The position numbers were made by a program, and so were the translations under genes. A stretch of 64,000 nt of DNA from Acidimicrobiia bacterium. GTDB taxonomy: Bacteria; Actinomycetota; Acidimicrobiia; Spongiisociales; UBA5794. The DNA lies in the NCBI GenBank assembly GCA_041393965.1, contig JAWKJB010000002.1, forward strand, positions 124,001 to 188,000, given 5' to 3'. The notes under the pieces were generated by a model, which made no database searches, was not told the DNA's origin, and saw nothing but the letters and a program-made list of their open reading frames with translations. How positions within the stretch are numbered: the first letter of the stretch is position 1; every line of letters starts with the position of its first letter. Positions 8,560 to 17,826 of this stretch are shown piece after piece.

Positions 8560-10380
8560 CTAGCGCAGCTTCGCGCGTTTGCGTTCTGCGTCGGTCAGCA
8601 GCTTCTTGCGGATCCGGATCGACTGTGGTGTCACCTCCACCAGCTCGTCGGCGGCGATCCACTCGATCGCGGCCTCAAGACCCATGTCCCTCGGTGGTTT
8701 GAGCCTGATGGCTTCGTCGGATGCATGGGTGCGGATGTTGGTCAGCTGCTTCCCCTTCGTCGGGTTCACCACCATCGTCTCGGGCCGGGACGCCTCCCCG
8801 ATGATCATGCCCTCGTAGACCTCGACCCCGGTGCCGATGAACAGCTCGCCACGCTTCTGGAGGTTGTCGAGCGCAAAACCTGACGATATCCCTCGCCGGT
8901 CGGCGACCATCGCCCCACCGTGACGGTGGGGAAGCTCGCCAACCCATGGCGTCCAGCCCGCGTGGTGCTGATGAACGAGCGAGGTGCCCCGTGTGATGGT
9001 CAGGAGCTGCGAGCGAAGTCCGAGCAGGCCACGGGATGGAGCCTCGAAAGTGATGATTGTCCGTCCGTGGTCGCCTGTCCCGAGGCCGATGACTCGGCCC
9101 TTCCGCGGCGCGACCGCCTGGGTCACCGCGCCGACATACTCGTCGGGAACATCGACGACGACGGTCTCGATCGGCTCATGTTCCACCCCACCGACGAGCT
9201 TGACGATGACTTCGGGGCGCGAGACCTGCATCTCGTATCCTTCGCGCCGCATCGACTCGATCAGGACGGCGAGCTGGAGCTCTCCACGCCCCGCGACCTG
9301 GATCACCTCCGGTGACGCGGTGTCCCCGATGCGGATCGAGACATTGCCGAGCACCTCGCGGTCGAGCCGCTCACGGATCTGACGAGAGGTGACGAAAGTG
9401 CCCTCGGCCCCCGCGAGCGGGGAAGTATTCACGCTGAAAGTCATCGTAAGGACTGGCTCGTCCACTTCGAGCCGAGGCAGCGGTTCGATCACCTCCGGGG
9501 TACAGAAGGTGTCACCGATCTCGACCTCCGGGAACCCCGCGACGACAAAAAGGTCACCTGCACGGCGTTCCTCGACCGGTTCGCGTCCGAGGTTCATGAA
9601 CCCCATCAGGTTGACGAGTCGCCGCGAGATCGGCGGTTCTGTTGTATCCCGGACCAACGCGACCTGTGTCCCTGCGACCATCGTCCCGCGGATGACCCTC
9701 CCGATTGCGAGCCGTCCCAGATAGTCGCTGGCATCGAGGTTGGTCACGATTGCCTGCAATGGCCCGTCGGGGTTCCCATGCGGTGCGGGAACGGCTTCGA
9801 GGATCGCGTCGAGAACGGGTGCAAGCGTGTCTTCGGTTCCCGGCATCCCGATGCCGGGAACCGCCACGCCCTGCCTCGCGATCGCCGAGACGATCGGGAA
9901 CTCGATCTGGTCCTCGCGCGCGTCGAGGTCGAAGAAGAGCTCATAGATGTCGTCGACGACGGCTGCGGTCCTGGCATCGGGGCGGTCCACCTTGTTGACG
10001 ACGACCACGACGGGGAGCGACCGCGCAAGGGCCTTCGAGAGCACATAGCGCGTTTGAGGCATTGGGCCCTCGGCCGCGTCCACGACCAGCAGGACACCGT
10101 CGACGAGGGCGAGGGCCCGCTCGACCTCGCCCCCGAAGTCGGCATGTCCCGGCGTGTCAACGAGGTTGATTCGTGTGTCGCCCCATGTGATCGAGGCTGC
10201 TTTCGCAAGGATGGTGATTCCCCGCTCCCGCTCCTGGTCGTTGGAGTCCATGATCCGCTCCACGGGAGCCTCGTGGTCTGCGAATACGCCGGTCGCGCGC
10301 AACAGGCCGTCGACGAGCGTGGTCTTGCCATGATCGACATGGGCAATGAGCGCGACATTCCGCAGGGACGAAGGAGGCAT
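8560..10380 (-). CDS. typA: Translational GTPase TypA/BipA
   Basis: 606 residues, full length. G-motifs are visible: AHVDHGKTTL (G1), RGITI (G2), DTPGHADF (G3) and NKVD (G4). EF-G-like domains and the BipA-specific C-terminal domain with GERLFIG-type sequence follow. It is a ribosome-associated GTPase needed for stress and low-temperature growth and for ribosome assembly in other bacteria. The ATG at 10380 is fixed by the conserved start SLRNVALIAHVDHG; the open frame runs far upstream without similarity. TACCCT lies 6 nt before the ATG and no SD is present, so the mRNA is probably leaderless. Confidence 0.96.
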   Translation of the reverse strand: MPPSSLRNVALIAHVDHGKTTLVDGLLRATGVFADHEAPVERIMDSNDQERERGITILAKAASITWGDTRINLVDTPGHADFGGEVERALALVDGVLLVVDAAEGPMPQTRYVLSKALARSLPVVVVVNKVDRPDARTAAVVDDIYELFFDLDAREDQIEFPIVSAIARQGVAVPGIGMPGTEDTLAPVLDAILEAVPAPHGNPDGPLQAIVTNLDASDYLGRLAIGRVIRGTMVAGTQVALVRDTTEPPISRRLVNLMGFMNLGREPVEERRAGDLFVVAGFPEVEIGDTFCTPEVIEPLPRLEVDEPVLTMTFSVNTSPLAGAEGTFVTSRQIRERLDREVLGNVSIRIGDTASPEVIQVAGRGELQLAVLIESMRREGYEMQVSRPEVIVKLVGGVEHEPIETVVVDVPDEYVGAVTQAVAPRKGRVIGLGTGDHGRTIITFEAPSRGLLGLRSQLLTITRGTSLVHQHHAGWTPWVGELPHRHGGAMVADRRGISSGFALDNLQKRGELFIGTGVEVYEGMIIGEASRPETMVVNPTKGKQLTNIRTHASDEAIRLKPPRDMGLEAAIEWIAADELVEVTPQSIRIRKKLLTDAERKRAKLR

Positions 10381-10386
10381 GGCGGG

Positions 10387-10392
10387 AGGGTA
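10387..10392 (-). promoter_or_regulatory. Candidate -10 box of typA (leaderless)
   Basis: TACCCT on the minus strand ends 6 nt before the typA ATG. The divergent LCP gene has its own TAGGCT at 10472-10477, which would give a short SD-containing leader. Confidence 0.45.
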
Positions 10393-10501
10393 TCGCAGCG
10401 GGCGCCATCGTCGTTTCCGTCGAACGGCGCCGTGATGCAGCGATCCACGACGCACATGTGCTGCCGCTGCGTAGGCTCCGAGCATTGGAGGTGTTCCGAT
10501 C

Positions 10502-12094
10502 GTGGGCAACAACGGGCTCGTCGCTGCGATGCTGTCGGCGCTCATCCCTGGACTCGGCCAGGGATACATGGGCCGATGGTGGCGCGCGGCTCTGTTCGCG
10601 CTCCCGCTCGTCGCCGGCGTTGCCATTGGAACGGTCATGCTCGACCTGTCGACCTTCGACCTCATCGGATACGCGGTGCGGCCAACGGTCCTCAAGACGA
10701 TCCTGATCGTCAACCTCGCCGTTGTGGTGTGGCGCGTCCTCGCCATCACCGACGCGTTCTCCCTCAGTCACGCTCGCGCGGCCTGGTGGCGCATCGGCGT
10801 TGTCGTTGCGCTGTGCGCTGCCGTGACGGCTCCGCATGTCGTCGTCGCCCAGTACACGCTCGATGCTGCTCACGCCCTCGATGAGGTCTTCGTTGCCGAT
10901 GCGGAAGTACAGCCGCGCCGCTTCGTCTTCGATGAGGATCCGTACCTCAGTGACGATGTGGAAGTGCTCCCGACCGTTCCCGATCCCGTGGTGGTCAAGC
11001 CCGCGTTCGTCCCCGGCGTGGATCGACTCGATCCGTCGCTTGCAGGAAGCGGCGACCAGCGCACCGACGAAACCTATGTGCCGTTTCGCGACCGCGCCGT
11101 CGGTAACCGCTTCGACCGTACCGCCGACGGCGACAACCGCATCGCGGTCCTTCTTGCAGGCGGGGACGGGGGCCCAGGGCGCTCCGGCTCACGAACCGAC
11201 TCGATCAATGTCGTCACCTTCGATGTCACGACCGGCAAGGCAGCGATATTCGGGTTTCCCCGCAACATGACCCATGTTCCTCTGCCGGATCGGTGGTCGA
11301 CGGCATTCGTTGATCTCGAGAAACGCCTGACACCGTGGAAGGAACGAAGGCAGTGGACGGACCACAACAAGGACGGTGAGCCGGACCAGTTCGTGCCGTG
11401 CCACTGTTTTCCCGACCAGATCAATGCGATCTACCCCTTCACACGGGAGTGGACCGAAACCTACCCGAATGAGCGGGAACCGGGCCTTGCGGCGCTCAGG
11501 GATGTTCTCGAACTCATGCTCGGATTCGAGATCGACCATTACGCCTTCGTCAACATGGCGGGATTCGTCAATGTCGTCAATGCCCTCGGAGGGGTGGATG
11601 TGTATGTGACGAGGGGCGTCTCGATCGAGATGTCACCTGCACGGGAAGGTGAAGAGTGGCATACGGTCAGTGTCGGCCGCGGCTGGCGGCATCTCAACGG
11701 GCTCGATGCGCTCGGCTATGTCCGCGAGCGCAGGTCGAGCAACGACTATGTCCGTATGCAACGCCAACGCTGCCTGCTCAAGGCGGTTGCCGCGAAAGCG
11801 ACGCCGGCGAACATCCTCAAACGGTTCTCCCAATTGTCGAAGGCAATGGCGAACAGCGTCAAGACCGACATCCCGCTCAGCGACCTTCCGATCCTGCTCG
11901 AACGCACGGCTTCGCTCGACTTCGACGACATCGCAACGGTGGGTTTTGTGCCGCCGTTCTACACACCGGTCCTCGATCACCGAGGCAAACCAACACCGGA
12001 CATCGCTCGCATCCAGGCGATGGTTCGCCTCGCACTGCGAGCCGACAGCGACACCGCCTTCGAGTCCGGTGAGGATTCCGAATGTCAGGTCTGA
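10502..12094 (+). CDS. LytR-CpsA-Psr (LCP) family protein with multi-pass N-terminal domain
   Basis: 530 residues from a GTG preceded by GGAGGTG. LCP enzymes attach wall polymers from lipid carriers to peptidoglycan. The LCP core is shown by LLAGGDGGPGR, RTDSINVVTFD, GFPRN, and the C-terminal ALGYVRERR...RMQRQR signature. The N-terminus is unusual: four or so hydrophobic segments (residues about 7-115) begin with a SALIPGLGQGYMGR motif seen in small membrane proteins, instead of the single anchor typical of LCPs. A CHCFPDQ motif (C300, C302) sits in an insert before the conserved YPF/YPNE block. The next gene is a paralogue with the same architecture. Confidence 0.88.
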   Translation: MGNNGLVAAMLSALIPGLGQGYMGRWWRAALFALPLVAGVAIGTVMLDLSTFDLIGYAVRPTVLKTILIVNLAVVVWRVLAITDAFSLSHARAAWWRIGVVVALCAAVTAPHVVVAQYTLDAAHALDEVFVADAEVQPRRFVFDEDPYLSDDVEVLPTVPDPVVVKPAFVPGVDRLDPSLAGSGDQRTDETYVPFRDRAVGNRFDRTADGDNRIAVLLAGGDGGPGRSGSRTDSINVVTFDVTTGKAAIFGFPRNMTHVPLPDRWSTAFVDLEKRLTPWKERRQWTDHNKDGEPDQFVPCHCFPDQINAIYPFTREWTETYPNEREPGLAALRDVLELMLGFEIDHYAFVNMAGFVNVVNALGGVDVYVTRGVSIEMSPAREGEEWHTVSVGRGWRHLNGLDALGYVRERRSSNDYVRMQRQRCLLKAVAAKATPANILKRFSQLSKAMANSVKTDIPLSDLPILLERTASLDFDDIATVGFVPPFYTPVLDHRGKPTPDIARIQAMVRLALRADSDTAFESGEDSECQV

Positions 12095-12120
12095 GGATGG
12101 CCGGTAGTTTCACGGCGGCA

Positions 12121-12126
12121 TACCTT
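12121..12126 (+). promoter_or_regulatory. Candidate -10 box before the second LCP gene
   Basis: TACCTT ends 6 nt before the ATG at 12133, which opens a 14-codon ORF. This suggests a promoter inside the 75-bp gap between the LCP genes. Confidence 0.4.
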
Positions 12127-12132
12127 TGTCCC

Positions 12133-12177
12133 ATGGATCGGGGTCACACCACACCGTGGGAGCCCAACGATGGCTGA
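12133..12177 (+). CDS. Possible leaderless upstream ORF (14 codons)
   Basis: ATG at 12133, immediately after the TACCTT box, reads 14 codons (MDRGHTTPWEPNDG) to a TGA at 12175-12177. That stop overlaps the first codons of the second LCP gene in another frame, so termination could couple to initiation there. It is purely an ORF call; peptide function is not implied. Confidence 0.3.
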   Translation: MDRGHTTPWEPNDG

Positions 12178-13864
12178 CCCACCCGACGGAGTTGCCGCGT
12201 CGCCAGCGCCGAGTCCGCAACGCGGGTTCCGCCCGTGGCTCGTCGCTGCGTTGAGCGCAATCGTTCCCGGTGTCGGCCATCTCGTTCTGCGACGCTATCT
12301 GCGCGCAGCGCTGTGGGGGGCGCCGCTCGTCCTCGTTGTTGCGGTCTGGTTCGTTGCCGATGTCGACCTGTTCGACCTGGTCAGCGCAGCACTGTCGAAA
12401 CCGGCGCTGTGGGCGATCTTCTCGGCAAACATTCTCGTCGCCGTGTGGCGCGTCGCAAGCGCTGTCGATGCGTTCCGCCTCGCGGGAGGGTTCGCAAACA
12501 CCACGGCGACGCCGATCGTCGTTGGTGGCGTTGCCCTCGCGGCATTCGTTGCGATTCCCCATGTGGCGGTTGCGAACACGACGGTCGACGCGATGCGACT
12601 CTTCGACATCGTCTTTGCCGGAGACCGGGAACCTCCGCCGACACCGGTCATCCCCATCGGATCGGATGCCGACATCGTGCCGGATCCGATCGTGACGAAC
12701 TACGAAGTCGACCTCCGGACAGAGACCGTGGTGCGGAGCCGGATCTTCGAGGAGGACTTCGGGGAGCCGGACGCCATCGCTGCGTGGGAAGCCGATATGG
12801 AGGCTCGTCGGAACATCGTGACGGGTGCTCCGCTGTTGCCGTTCGACGAGCGCGTCGGTACCGACCGGATCACGATCCTTCTCGCAGGGGGTGATGCGGG
12901 GCCAGGTCGCGGCGGGCTCCGGACGGACTCGATGATGGTGGCGACCATCAATCCCGAAACCGGGAAGGCTGCGCTTTTTGGTTTTCCGAGGAACCTCGGA
13001 CACATGCCGCTGCCCTCGGGTTGGGGCGGGGCTTTCTCCGGCCTCGAGCAGGACATCCTCGCTCGCACGCAGCCCCCCGGAGGCAGCACGACGACGACGC
13101 TCACGGGGTCATCGACGACGGTCGGTGAGCCGACCACCACGACAACGATGCCGTTCGTGAGCTGCAACTGCTTCCCCGAACAGCTGAATGCGCTGTATCC
13201 GTACACGAGGCGTTGGACCGGGACCTATCCGAACGAGGCCGACCCAGGCATGGCAGCGTTGCGCGATGTCTTGTCGAACGCCACCGGGCTGCGTATCGAT
13301 TACTTCGTCCTCATCGACATGGCCGCTTTCGTCGATCTTGTCGAGGCGATCGGTGGTGTCGATGTCTATGTGCAGGAGCCCCTCAAGGCGGAGGTGTCGC
13401 CTCCCCGCGAGGGGGATCCATGGGCAACCGTCGATGTGGGGGTCGGTTGGCACCATCTCGACGGGTTCGAAGCCCTTGCCTATGTGCGGGCGCGGCACGG
13501 CTCGAGCGACTATGTCCGTATGCAGCGGCAACGGTGCATGCTGCGGGCCGTCGCTGCCAAGTCGACGCCGATCACCCTGCTGCGCGGGCTCGGCGGGATC
13601 GTCGATGCCCTCGACGGGTCGATGGTGACGGATCTTCCCGTCACATTCGCGTCCGATATGTTGGAAATGACCGCCAAGCTGGACTTCTCGGATATCGTGA
13701 CCGTCGGCTTCAACCCGGGCTATTACGCACCGACGGTCGATGTGCTCGGCCACCCTCAGCCGGACATCGATCGCATCCGCGGGAAGGTCGCTTCAGTGAT
13801 ACGCGATCAGGATGCCGGAATCTCCGCCGATGCCAGCGGCGAGACGAGCGAGTGCGACGCCTGA
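12170..13864 (+). CDS. LytR-CpsA-Psr (LCP) family protein, second tandem paralogue
   Basis: 564 residues, with GGGAG 7 nt before the ATG. It has the same design as the upstream gene: N-terminal multi-pass region starting SAIVPGVGHLVLRR, an LCP core with LLAGGDAGPGR, RTDSMMVATI, GFPRN, and ALAYVRARH...RMQRQR. A CNCFPEQ motif (C332, C334) matches CHCFPDQ of the paralogue. It carries an additional Thr/Ser-rich insert (about residues 304-330) in the middle of the catalytic domain, just before the CxC motif. The pair probably arose by tandem duplication and may act on different wall polymers. Confidence 0.88.
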   Translation: MADPPDGVAASPAPSPQRGFRPWLVAALSAIVPGVGHLVLRRYLRAALWGAPLVLVVAVWFVADVDLFDLVSAALSKPALWAIFSANILVAVWRVASAVDAFRLAGGFANTTATPIVVGGVALAAFVAIPHVAVANTTVDAMRLFDIVFAGDREPPPTPVIPIGSDADIVPDPIVTNYEVDLRTETVVRSRIFEEDFGEPDAIAAWEADMEARRNIVTGAPLLPFDERVGTDRITILLAGGDAGPGRGGLRTDSMMVATINPETGKAALFGFPRNLGHMPLPSGWGGAFSGLEQDILARTQPPGGSTTTTLTGSSTTVGEPTTTTTMPFVSCNCFPEQLNALYPYTRRWTGTYPNEADPGMAALRDVLSNATGLRIDYFVLIDMAAFVDLVEAIGGVDVYVQEPLKAEVSPPREGDPWATVDVGVGWHHLDGFEALAYVRARHGSSDYVRMQRQRCMLRAVAAKSTPITLLRGLGGIVDALDGSMVTDLPVTFASDMLEMTAKLDFSDIVTVGFNPGYYAPTVDVLGHPQPDIDRIRGKVASVIRDQDAGISADASGETSECDA

Positions 13865-13956
13865 CAGGCGCCCGCGCATGGGTCGCTCCCCGGTAACGCA
13901 CGGTTCCGGCTGACGCATCCGTCAAGCCGGCCGGTGCGTGTGCCGATGAACAGACC

Positions 13957-16500
13957 ATGTCCACCGGGATCGCCGCGCGCACCGAACGCGGCCAGCTGAT
14001 CATGACGCTGCTGCGCGTCCGCGCCTTCGTCTATGTGGCCGCCGGCGTTCCCATCCTCTTCATGCCCGATGCCACCACCGCGGCGATCGTGTTCGGTATC
14101 TCCTCCATCGTCATTGCGTCGGTGACGCCGTTCGCGGTGCGGTATCAGCGGGCAAGCTCGGGTGTCAGGAGCGCCGCGGCGAGTGACCTCGTTGTTGCCT
14201 ACGGCATGTGGCTCTTCATGCCGGAACTCAGCGGCATCTCGTTGATGCTTGTGATGTGGGCGGTGGCATACGCCGTTTTCCTGGGATCGAGGCGTGACGG
14301 ACGCGGGATCGCGATCCTCGCAGCCATGCTCCAGCTCTCCAAGCTCCTCGTCATCTCGATCCCAGCCTTGTCTGCGTTCCCGGTCGTCCCGTCCTCAAGC
14401 ACGGACACCATGCTGATCATCGGTGGCACCGCAGCGATCGTCGGTGCCCACTTCGCGTTCCGACTCATCGATCGCTACTTCGCTGCCCTCAACGACGCCG
14501 CGGCCACCGGTGAGGAGCGGTACCGACGACTCATGGACACCGCGGCGGTCGGGTTCATCGTGATCGTGCATGACACGATCCGGTACGCCAATGTCGCCGC
14601 GAGGCGAATGCTCGATCCGGCGGGAGCATCGCTCGATGGCCGCCCCATGTCGGACCACATCGCACCATCGTCCATCTCGGTGTTTGCGGAGCTCGAAGCC
14701 CGCGTGATCAAACTGCTCGAAACGGTCGATGACGCTGAGATGGAGTTGGTCGACGCTGAGGGCTCCTCGGTCTGGGTTGATATCTCAGCGAACGCGGTCG
14801 ACTACGGGGACGACCTTGCGATGCAGCTCATGGTGCACGATCGCTCCGACCAGGTGAAAGCCGAAGCGCAACTCGCGAAGACGCGCCTTGACTATGTGAG
14901 CTTTTTTGAGCGCATTCCGGTGGCCCTGTACCGCACCCATCCCGACGGGAGGATCGCCCATGTCAACGACGCGCTCGTCGAGCTGCTCGGCGCACAATCG
15001 CATGAGGACATCATCCATCGGGACGCAAGGAGCTTTTACGACGACGAATCCGACCGGGATCGTGTCACCGAGATGCTCCGGCTCGACGGCATGGTTGTTG
15101 GCTACGAGTGGAAGATGCGGACCCTCGACGGCTCAACACGATGGGTACGCGACACGGTGAGGCTGATCGACTCCCCGCGGGGTGCCTTCTACGAGGGCGC
15201 CCTCGTCGATGTCACCACTCGACGCGCCGTTGAGGACGAGCTGTGGTCGAGGGCGGTCCAGCAGGAAGCTGCTGCTTCCGTTGGTCAGTTCGCTCTCGAG
15301 ACCGAGGATGTTCCGCTGCTGTGCGGCACCATCTCCGATGTGGTGACCGAGGTGCTCGGAACCGACGGCGTTGCGGTCCTTCGGCGCGACAGCTCTGGCA
15401 TGTTCGAGCTGGTCGGGTCGAGCCCGGGTCTCAGAGTCGATGCGACGACATTGTCGGGCATTGCGGACAGAACCCACATGGCTGGAGCTCCCGTCCTGCT
15501 TCGCTCCGAAGCCGAGATCCGGTTTGCAGCCCCGGGTTTGCTCGATCTCGGCTACTGCTCGGCGATCGCCCTCATGGTGCCGGGCAAGGAGATCGATTTC
15601 GGGACACTTGTCGTTCTGTCGCGACGCGAGCGTGTTTTTTCCGCAGACGACCTCAACTTCCTGTACTCGGTCACGAATGTGCTCGCGGCCGCGGTGGACA
15701 GGGCGGGTGTGTACCAGCGGCTCGAGGCCCTCGTGGCATCAAAGGACGCATTCGTTGCGAGCGTTTCGCACGAGCTGCGGACTCCGCTTACCGTCGTGAG
15801 CGGTCTCGCTCAAGAGTTGCGGACGCGGTGGATGTCGCTGTCGGACGAGGAGATGGACGAGTTCACGATGATGCTCGTCGCGCAGAGCCAGGACATGGCC
15901 GACCTCATCGAAGATCTCCTGGTTGCGGCGCGGTCCAACATCGGCAATGTTGCGGTGCAGATCATGGCCGTCGATGTCAAGGCCGAGGTCACTGGAGTTC
16001 TCTCAGGCTTCGCGTCGCAGACCTCGCGTCCGATCTCGTCCGATGTCCCTGCGGTGGAGGTTGCAGCGGATCCGAACCGCCTGCGACAGATCCTGCGCAA
16101 TCTCGTCTCGAATGCCCTGCGCTACGGTGGCGACGAGATCTTCGTGCGGGGGGCGGCACGGTCAGGAGTCCTCGCAATCGAAGTATGTGACACCGGCGAT
16201 CCGATCGATGAGGCCGATGTGGAGCGGATCTTCGAGCCATACGAACGGGCCCACGAATCGGCAGGGCGCCCGGGCTCGGTCGGGCTCGGCCTTGCCGTCT
16301 CCCGTACCCTTGCGGAGTTGATGCACGGTTCGCTCACCTACTACCACGACGGGATGTCGGTCTTCCGCCTTGAACTCCCCGCGTCCCAAGCAAAGCTAGA
16401 GGCGAGCCCACATCCCTTCGTCGGGGAGCATGAGCCGGTCGGCACCTTCGGGGCCATCGGTCCCGGCCGCGTAGGGGTGGATGTCGCCGCGATCCAGTAG
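13957..16500 (+). CDS. Membrane sensor histidine kinase (multi-TM, PAS-PAS-GAF-HisKA-HATPase)
   Basis: 847 residues. A roughly six-helix membrane domain (residues about 15-180) is followed by two PAS domains (near 185-300 and 310-430), a GAF-like region (about 440-590), a HisKA domain with the phospho-acceptor His605 in VSHELRTPL, and a HATPase_c domain with NLVSNALRYGG (N box) and GLGLAVSRTL (G2). No response regulator is adjacent, so it is an orphan kinase. Its last 35 codons lie antisense to the 3' end of zwf. The signal is unknown; tandem PAS plus GAF suggests cytoplasmic small-ligand or redox sensing in addition to the membrane input. Confidence 0.9.
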   Translation: MSTGIAARTERGQLIMTLLRVRAFVYVAAGVPILFMPDATTAAIVFGISSIVIASVTPFAVRYQRASSGVRSAAASDLVVAYGMWLFMPELSGISLMLVMWAVAYAVFLGSRRDGRGIAILAAMLQLSKLLVISIPALSAFPVVPSSSTDTMLIIGGTAAIVGAHFAFRLIDRYFAALNDAAATGEERYRRLMDTAAVGFIVIVHDTIRYANVAARRMLDPAGASLDGRPMSDHIAPSSISVFAELEARVIKLLETVDDAEMELVDAEGSSVWVDISANAVDYGDDLAMQLMVHDRSDQVKAEAQLAKTRLDYVSFFERIPVALYRTHPDGRIAHVNDALVELLGAQSHEDIIHRDARSFYDDESDRDRVTEMLRLDGMVVGYEWKMRTLDGSTRWVRDTVRLIDSPRGAFYEGALVDVTTRRAVEDELWSRAVQQEAAASVGQFALETEDVPLLCGTISDVVTEVLGTDGVAVLRRDSSGMFELVGSSPGLRVDATTLSGIADRTHMAGAPVLLRSEAEIRFAAPGLLDLGYCSAIALMVPGKEIDFGTLVVLSRRERVFSADDLNFLYSVTNVLAAAVDRAGVYQRLEALVASKDAFVASVSHELRTPLTVVSGLAQELRTRWMSLSDEEMDEFTMMLVAQSQDMADLIEDLLVAARSNIGNVAVQIMAVDVKAEVTGVLSGFASQTSRPISSDVPAVEVAADPNRLRQILRNLVSNALRYGGDEIFVRGAARSGVLAIEVCDTGDPIDEADVERIFEPYERAHESAGRPGSVGLGLAVSRTLAELMHGSLTYYHDGMSVFRLELPASQAKLEASPHPFVGEHEPVGTFGAIGPGRVGVDVAAIQ

Positions 16501-17826
16501 CGGCTCGTAGCGTTCCCACGCCGCCTCCACCTCGTCTGCCCGGACGAACAAGGTCTGGTCACCTTCGATCACATCGGTGAGGAGCGTCTCGTATGCATCC
16601 GCGGCGCCGGCCCGGACGGCGTCGTAGTTCACGGTGAGCGCGATCTGTTCGATTCGGGTCTCATCTCCGGGTTGCTTCACATCGAACAGCAGGTCGAATC
16701 CTTCATCGGGTTGGAGACGCATCCTGAGCACATTCTGGTGACCGCTACATGTCCCCTCGGCATGAAACAGACAAATCGGGGGGCGGAGGTACCGAACCGT
16801 GATGATCGAGGATCGCTTCGACATGCGCTTTCCCGTCCGGAGGAAGAACGGCACACCATGCCACCGCCAGTTGTCGATGTGAACGCGCAACGCCGCGAAG
16901 GTCGGCGTGGTCGACCGTTGGGGAACACCCGGCTCCTCGAGGTAACCACCGACGGGATGGCCCGCAACAACCCCGGGCGTGTACTGGCCGATCACGGCAT
17001 GGTCTGGCTCGATCTGGCGCATCGCGCTGAGGACCTTGACCTTCTCGGTGTGGATCGATGGTGCGTCCATCGTGACCGGCGGCTCCATTGCGATGAGCGT
17101 CAGGATCTGGGTGAGGTGGTTCTGGACCATGTCGCGTACGGTCCCTGACTCGTCGAAGTAGCCAGCCCGGCCGTCAAGGCCTGCGGTTTCGGCGACGGTG
17201 ATCTCCACCGATTCGATATGGCGCCGGTTCCATGTCTGTTCGAACAGGCTGTTGGTGAAGCGGAAGACCAAGAGGTTCCGAACCGTCTCCTTTCCGAGGA
17301 AGTGATCGATCCGGTACACCTGGTTCTCATGGAAGGACCGGTGGATGATCTCGTTCGACCGCTTTGCGGTGGCGAGGTTCGTCCCGAACGGTTTCTCGAC
17401 GACGAGGCGGGTCCAACCGTCCCCGTTGTCGAGACCGGACGACTGAACACCCATCACCGTGGCGTCCAGCTGTGAAGGTGGGATGGCGAGGTACAGGACT
17501 CGGTTCTGGGGGAGTCCTGCAGCGTCCTCGGTTTCGGCCACCACGCGGGCGAGAGTGTCATACGACGCATCGTCGGAGACAGCCAGATAGCGAATCGGTG
17601 CGGCCACAAAGCTGGTCGTGACATTCGGGGGAGTCCCTGCCTCGCGCAGGCTGTCTTCCACCATCGACCGGAACGAGTCGTCGGAGCGGCTACGGCTGCC
17701 CACACCGATGAGGGCGTGATCGGTGATGTGCTCTGCGGCAAGGACGCGTGCAAGCGCCGGTATCAGCTTGGTGCGCGAAAGGTGGCCGGTAGCGCCGAAC
17801 ACGACGAAGGTCGGCGCGTCGGTCAT
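16396..17826 (-). CDS. zwf: Glucose-6-phosphate 1-dehydrogenase
   Basis: 476 residues. It oxidises glucose-6-phosphate to 6-phosphogluconolactone with NADP, the entry step of the oxidative pentose-phosphate pathway. The NADP fingerprint is GATGHL (11-16); the substrate/active-site block is RIDHFLGKE (172-180), and EKPFG is at 144-148. It is the last gene of a pgi-zwf pair with a 4-nt ATGA overlap (17823-17826). Its 3' end overlaps the convergent histidine-kinase gene by 105 bp. No opcA or gnd is adjacent. Confidence 0.96.
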   Translation of the reverse strand: MTDAPTFVVFGATGHLSRTKLIPALARVLAAEHITDHALIGVGSRSRSDDSFRSMVEDSLREAGTPPNVTTSFVAAPIRYLAVSDDASYDTLARVVAETEDAAGLPQNRVLYLAIPPSQLDATVMGVQSSGLDNGDGWTRLVVEKPFGTNLATAKRSNEIIHRSFHENQVYRIDHFLGKETVRNLLVFRFTNSLFEQTWNRRHIESVEITVAETAGLDGRAGYFDESGTVRDMVQNHLTQILTLIAMEPPVTMDAPSIHTEKVKVLSAMRQIEPDHAVIGQYTPGVVAGHPVGGYLEEPGVPQRSTTPTFAALRVHIDNWRWHGVPFFLRTGKRMSKRSSIITVRYLRPPICLFHAEGTCSGHQNVLRMRLQPDEGFDLLFDVKQPGDETRIEQIALTVNYDAVRAGAADAYETLLTDVIEGDQTLFVRADEVEAAWERYEPLLDRGDIHPYAAGTDGPEGADRLMLPDEGMWARL

